This document shows, in pieces, positions 7,001-8,382 of a stretch of DNA of 8,382 nt. Positions within the stretch are counted from its first letter, which is position 1. The number at the start of each line of letters is the position of its first letter. The position numbers and the translations under genes were made by a program. The notes beneath the pieces are model-generated. The model saw only the letters and a program-made list of their open reading frames with translations. It had not been told where the DNA came from and made no database searches. Source of the DNA: JAAUSY01 sp964526735 (lineage in GTDB: Bacteria > Chloroflexota > Chloroflexia > Chloroflexales > Chloroflexaceae); contig CAZGLO010000118.1 of assembly GCA_964526735.1 (NCBI GenBank), positions 1 through 8,382 of the forward strand. Direction: 5' to 3'.

Positions 7001-7462
7001 GGTATGTAGCTCCTCCTCAAACACCGCCAGCTCTTCCCAGCGATATGGCCCATCTTCATCGGGCTGCACCGCCCGCCAACTAACCGTGTTGAGCCGCAAC
7101 CAATGCGCCCCCAACCGCGCGGCATGGTACTTAATCTGCTTGTTGGTAATGCGGCCAGTGTTGGTCTCAATGCCGAACGGCGGCGGGGAAAGAGAGGGTG
7201 TAGTAGCCTGTATCGTGGCAATCGTGGGCGAGGGGGAAGGCGGGGCGTGGGCATATGCCCGTGGTTCGGCTCCTCTCCCTGCCATATACAGCATCACAGT
7301 CGTTCCTACGACCATCCATACGACCATCCATACGACCATCCATACGGCTATCCCCACCACCATCCCCATCACCATCCGCACCCTGAAGACGAAGCGCCAT
7401 CGCGTTCTGCGATCCTTCTCCAATCGTATGAGTCTCACAACGCCTCCACTCCACATCACCAA
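4046..7462 (-). CDS. Membrane-anchored multidomain protein with clan GH-A-like glycoside hydrolase domain
   Basis: About 1,138 residues, probably facing outward. Residues 1-29 are basic; 30-60 form one hydrophobic segment that includes three WMVV-type repeats; a Ser/Pro/Thr-rich linker runs to about 96. Residues about 97-442 resemble a clan GH-A (beta/alpha)8 hydrolase (GH39/GH5-like): candidate acid/base Glu227 in WELGNEVD, candidate nucleophile Glu371 in LFLNETALV, plus FHVYPW and IWYTLHE strand segments. Two IPT/TIG-like beta domains follow (about 537-631 and 636-721), then a CARDB-like domain (about 735-842), a beta-rich module (about 862-966) and one resembling a PPC domain (about 968-1063). 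The end has an Asp-Pro run (1087-1099) and a hydrophobic tail ending VTLPLVIQ. Substrate is unknown; a polysaccharide or glycoconjugate is likely. The start is uncertain: TTG 7462, GTG 7459 and ATG 7456 are adjacent and no strong Shine-Dalgarno decides. A TACAAT box at 7465-7470 would place initiation next to the ATG, so a leaderless transcript is possible. Confidence 0.8.
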   Translation of the reverse strand: MVMWSGGVVRLIRLEKDRRTRWRFVFRVRMVMGMVVGIAVWMVVWMVVWMVVGTTVMLYMAGRGAEPRAYAHAPPSPSPTIATIQATTPSLSPPPFGIETNTGRITNKQIKYHAARLGAHWLRLNTVSWRAVQPDEDGPYRWEELAVFEEELHTANELHLTPIVVVDDHPDWATEPYYDPVTQTFKHARCGPVAEDHFADFAAFLRELVARYHQPPYHVRYWELGNEVDVDPILLNEELQKFFGCWGAIEDPYYGGRHYGAMLNRVTPAIKAADPDAKVLIGGLALDRAETTDPTRGTPERFFEGILEAGAGDQFDIVAFHVYPWYDGRNVDSDELDERWAAWGGTTVGKVAFLRDRMARYGIDKPLFLNETALVADPPHDDDFFEEQADHLVRQLTRAMAVDVKSYIWYTLHESGWLSAGLLDSKNRPRPAYTAYRRFIAHTSHTDRQAHAITDYGDGVESYRFASPVSLLDVVWGRSGLSDPSGQSAQHRLTIPQTANHLQGIYRRDGGNVPPLQDGSYPLTASPLYVVYGFPPPTLKAATPADVVRGSGVEYITLEGTNFRRGMTAVIGEVGPLETVFEEVEGVEDFEGVAERVSVAVPEEIPAGRYPIRIANPDGQYHTLPQGITISRPNEPKPTFIRPAYGRFDTANTFSIYGTSFEAGSTIVIGSTAISTTRIDATHLQGYIPPFTLLPGEHTVTITSPNGASVGLADNEPYTLYAPTDHDIVSRRDNLWIDPPRVETYAPVRLSLAVSRYGGTRVLSGSERVKVHFYDGDPDTTEPIGIADIASLAPYDTAVTTPITWTPKTMGHITIYGVIHTTEAITETNTDNNTIRRRVVVHPSSKRGQRDRPTDDTIDTAPRIERFIVDGGALHTTQQTVTIESDITNPLTYGGDISLFIAEYGFDRGANAWIPLQQSGWFPHSTAVPSYTWRLTPSPGVKYIQMWAANREGVISPQPAQTFINSFAMRDSVDQGDGRIYRYELRRGDQFSTQVEPLQGDPDIYVWQMGADMPLMVSDLFRGTDEVMITAPADTLYQVEVHGFMDFYMDFYRYDPASYRIATNITQRSETTANNLPPALPPADVYDPDPDPDPDPDPDKIRRGWPIIPLASKPPIQAALPDAPHQRVFYVTLPLVIQ
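4048..4053 (-). promoter_or_regulatory. Candidate -10 box for the hydrolase gene
   Basis: TACAAT on the - strand matches the sigma-70 type -10 consensus at five of six positions and overlaps the last codons of the large gene upstream. No convincing -35 was found 16-18 bases away. Initiation would be expected near 4041, at the edge of the paired repeat, leaving a leader of roughly 47 bases before the ATG at 3994. Confidence 0.3.
4169..4204 (-). repeat. Six-base tandem repeat encoding an Asp-Pro run
   Basis: Six copies of a GATCGG-type hexamer (on the + strand GATCGG with GATCAG and GGTCGG variants) lie inside the large gene and encode alternating Asp and Pro (residues 1087-1099). Asp-Pro runs tend to be extended and acidic, so this is probably a stiff spacer between the last beta domain and the C-terminal tail. 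The unit is a multiple of three bases, so copy changes would keep the frame. Confidence 0.85.
4307..4330 (-). repeat. Twelve-base tandem duplication (MDFY x2)
   Basis: GTAGAAATCCAT (4307-4318) and GTAGAAGTCCAT (4319-4330) on the + strand are adjacent 12-base units with one mismatch. On the coding strand they give the duplicated tetrapeptide Met-Asp-Phe-Tyr at residues 1045-1052, in the PPC-like module of the large protein. Confidence 0.8.
5684..5719 (-). repeat. Eighteen-base tandem duplication (EEVEGV/EDFEGV)
   Basis: Two adjacent 18-base units, 5684-5701 and 5702-5719, match at 16 of 18 positions. They encode the acidic hexapeptides EEVEGV and EDFEGV at residues 582-593, within the first IPT/TIG-like domain of the large protein. 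The extra six residues probably lengthen a surface loop. Confidence 0.8.
7308..7353 (-). repeat. Twelve-base tandem repeat encoding the membrane anchor (MVVW)
   Basis: Three identical copies of ACGACCATCCAT occupy 7308-7343 on the + strand, followed by a degenerate partial copy to 7353. Read on the coding strand they give Trp-Met-Val-Val repeats at about residues 40-53, the core of the single hydrophobic segment of the large protein. Copy-number change by slippage would lengthen or shorten the anchor by four residues without a frameshift. Confidence 0.9.
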
Positions 7463-7464
7463 TC

Positions 7465-7470
7465 ATTGTA
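7465..7470 (-). promoter_or_regulatory. Possible -10 box of the large gene
   Basis: TACAAT on the - strand stands directly in front of the TTG/GTG/ATG start cluster at 7462-7456. No good -35 is seen. If used, transcription would begin about seven bases further, at or beside the ATG at 7456. The hexamer alone is weak evidence. Confidence 0.2.
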
Positions 7471-7560
7471 TTTGAGGATACGTTGCGCTCATGGTATCAC
7501 ATGTAGGCGGAAAACCAAAGATTATGTTGAGCTGTCGTATGATGGTGCGCCATACGGAGG

Positions 7561-7615
7561 GAACACGAACGGAACATAGAGCGAACACGGAAGGAACACG
7601 GACGTAACACGAACA
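7561..7615. repeat. Five-copy 11-base direct repeat array in the divergent intergenic region
   Basis: Five back-to-back 11-base units start at 7561, 7572, 7583, 7594 and 7605 with consensus GAACACGRACG; units three and four differ at one position. A weaker copy may precede them (7550-7560, seven matches to unit three). The exact 11-base step is near one helical turn, so equivalent bases face the same side of the DNA. The array lies between the divergently read large gene and accB, directly upstream of a candidate accB -10 box. It could be a protein-binding array for either gene or a decayed minisatellite. No open frame through it is supported. Confidence 0.75.
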
Positions 7616-7629
7616 TGCGAACGATGTGC

Positions 7630-7635
7630 TAGAAT
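7630..7635 (+). promoter_or_regulatory. Candidate -10 box of accB
   Basis: TAGAAT at 7630-7635 resembles TATAAT, but no good -35 is found 16-18 bases upstream, where the last units of the 11-base repeat lie. Initiation would be near 7642, giving a leader of about 109 bases. A small hairpin, AGGCTG (7636-7641) with CAGCCT (7649-7654), spans the predicted start. Apart from these, 7655-7750 shows nothing recognisable except the accB ribosome binding site. Confidence 0.3.
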
Positions 7636-7750
7636 AGGCTGAAGTTGGCAGCCTTCGCTTGTTTGCTATCACAGAGGGGGTGCCCGAGCATCCTTGCTTC
7701 TCGTTGTCGATAGCTAGTGATCATTGCAGAGAGTGCAAAGAGTATTAAAC

Positions 7751-8272
7751 ATGTCAGAAGACTCACAAAAAGACGATATTTTTAGCTTAGAATCCGTGCG
7801 CGAATTATTGCGCCTCATTGGGCAATCTGATGTAACAGAGCTCCTGATCGAGCGTGATGGGGCAAAACTCCGGCTCAAACGCAGTACGACTGTCGAATCG
7901 CACCAACATGGCCATATCGCCCCGGTGTTGAGTGCTGCTCACCTTGCCCCGCTTGGCTCCACCGCGACCGGCCATCACCCTGGTATAGAAGCCAGTGGAG
8001 CAGAGGAAGAAGAAGAGGTGCCAGGCGGCCATATGGTGCTTGCCCCGATGGTCGGGACATTCTATTCTGCCCCCTCCCCGCGAGACCCCGCCTTTGTCAA
8101 GGAGGGCGATGAGGTGGGTGCAGGCGATACGGTGGGGATCATCGAGGCGATGAAGATTATGAATGAAATCGAGTGTGAAGTGGATGGGCGAATTGCCCGG
8201 ATCTTGGTGCAAAATGGGCAGCCAGTTGAGTATGGTCAGCCGATTATGGTCGTGGAGCCATTAGAGGCATAA
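7751..8272 (+). CDS. accB: Biotin carboxyl carrier protein of acetyl-CoA carboxylase
   Basis: AccB carries the biotin that moves a carboxyl group from biotin carboxylase to the carboxyltransferase in the first step of fatty acid synthesis. From the ATG at 7751 it has 173 residues. The N-terminal helix region (FSLESVRELLRLIGQSDVTELLIE) is typical of AccB, followed by a linker rich in Ala, His, Gly and acidic residues (about 46-94) and the biotinyl domain (about 95-170). The biotin attachment site is EAMKIMNEIE with Lys135. The VGTFYSAPSPRDPAFVKEGD segment contains the protruding thumb that marks true AccB rather than other biotinyl domains. A TTG at 7724 would add nine residues (MQRVQRVLN) unlike the family. 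The ATG with AAAGAG eight bases upstream is preferred. accC, its usual partner, would be expected next, but the 110 bases after the stop show no start of it. Confidence 0.95.
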   Translation: MSEDSQKDDIFSLESVRELLRLIGQSDVTELLIERDGAKLRLKRSTTVESHQHGHIAPVLSAAHLAPLGSTATGHHPGIEASGAEEEEEVPGGHMVLAPMVGTFYSAPSPRDPAFVKEGDEVGAGDTVGIIEAMKIMNEIECEVDGRIARILVQNGQPVEYGQPIMVVEPLEA

Positions 8273-8287
8273 GCGTTCTGGCCTTGT

Positions 8288-8318
8288 GGCGGCGCGCGCG
8301 GGGTCGTTTTGCGCCGCC
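8288..8318 (+). terminator. GC-rich hairpin after accB, weak terminator candidate
   Basis: GGCGGCGC at 8288-8295 pairs perfectly with GCGCCGCC at 8311-8318 around a 15-base loop, starting 16 bases after the accB stop. The following bases, CTCTTTG, do not form a proper T-run, so intrinsic termination is doubtful. It may act as an mRNA 3' end stabiliser or be incidental in GC-rich sequence. From 8319 to the window end only weak short inverted repeats are seen and no gene. Confidence 0.35.
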
Positions 8319-8382
8319 CTCTTTGTGTAGTCAGCTACCCAGAGCTAAAGCACCTGGGCTTGTGCTCGCTCCTCCACCCGTC

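Noticed and set aside
6996..7579. Overlapping + strand open frames with TTIH or DHPY repeats
   Set aside because: They are antisense readings of the start of the large - strand gene. Their repeats are the reverse of the 12-base array, and they show no family features or ribosome binding site.
7561..7615. Possible CRISPR array
   Set aside because: Units are 11 bases, directly adjacent and without spacers, so it is a simple tandem array.
8331..8382. Possible tRNA or structured RNA at the right edge
   Set aside because: Only short inverted repeats (CCCAG with CTGGG, AGCAC with GTGCT) that exclude each other; no cloverleaf or T-loop motif is present.

Overview
The window reads as ordinary chromosomal DNA from a moderately GC-rich bacterium, most likely a member of the Chloroflexota. 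The phylum call is an inference. It rests mainly on the large secreted protein: a Ser/Pro/Thr-rich linker behind its membrane anchor, a modular IPT/CARDB-like layout, and a C-terminus ending in hydrophobic LPLV-I-Q, a tail I associate with exported Chloroflexota proteins. No rRNA or tRNA gene, CRISPR array or complete mobile element was found.

Left part (1-3231, + strand). The first 40 bases fold into a bulged GAA-loop hairpin plus a mini-hairpin, resembling the end of an IS200/IS605-type element (or a terminator). The same bases supply the ribosome binding site of a membrane-anchored HtrA/Deg serine protease (49-1287). A UspA-type universal stress protein follows 9 bases later (1297-1713), its Shine-Dalgarno overlapping the htrA stop, so the two look like a translationally linked stress pair. 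After a 135-base gap comes mnmE, the tRNA-modification GTPase (1849-3231), complete to its FCIGK terminus.

Middle part (3206-7462, - strand). An alpha/beta hydrolase (3206-3994) overlaps the end of mnmE tail to tail by 26 bases. Just upstream, read on the - strand, is a pair of 13-base direct repeats next to a TACAAT -10-like box, a candidate operator/promoter. Then comes the main accessory gene (4046-7462), a membrane-anchored protein of about 1,138 residues. It has an N-terminal clan GH-A-like glycoside hydrolase domain, two IPT/TIG-like domains, a CARDB-like domain, further beta-rich modules, an Asp-Pro repeat and a hydrophobic tail. It carries four separate short in-frame tandem duplications (12, 18, 12 and 6 base units).

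Right part (7463-8382). The region between the large gene and the divergent accB holds five copies of an 11-base repeat, close to one helical turn, followed by a candidate accB promoter. accB (7751-8272) encodes the biotin carboxyl carrier protein of acetyl-CoA carboxylase and is followed by a GC-rich hairpin. The gene after it is not visible.

The housekeeping genes (mnmE, accB) and stress genes (htrA, uspA) are conventional. The parts that merit attention are the large glycoside-hydrolase-like protein with its repeats, the 11-base array, the 14-base-period operator candidate and the hairpin at the left edge.
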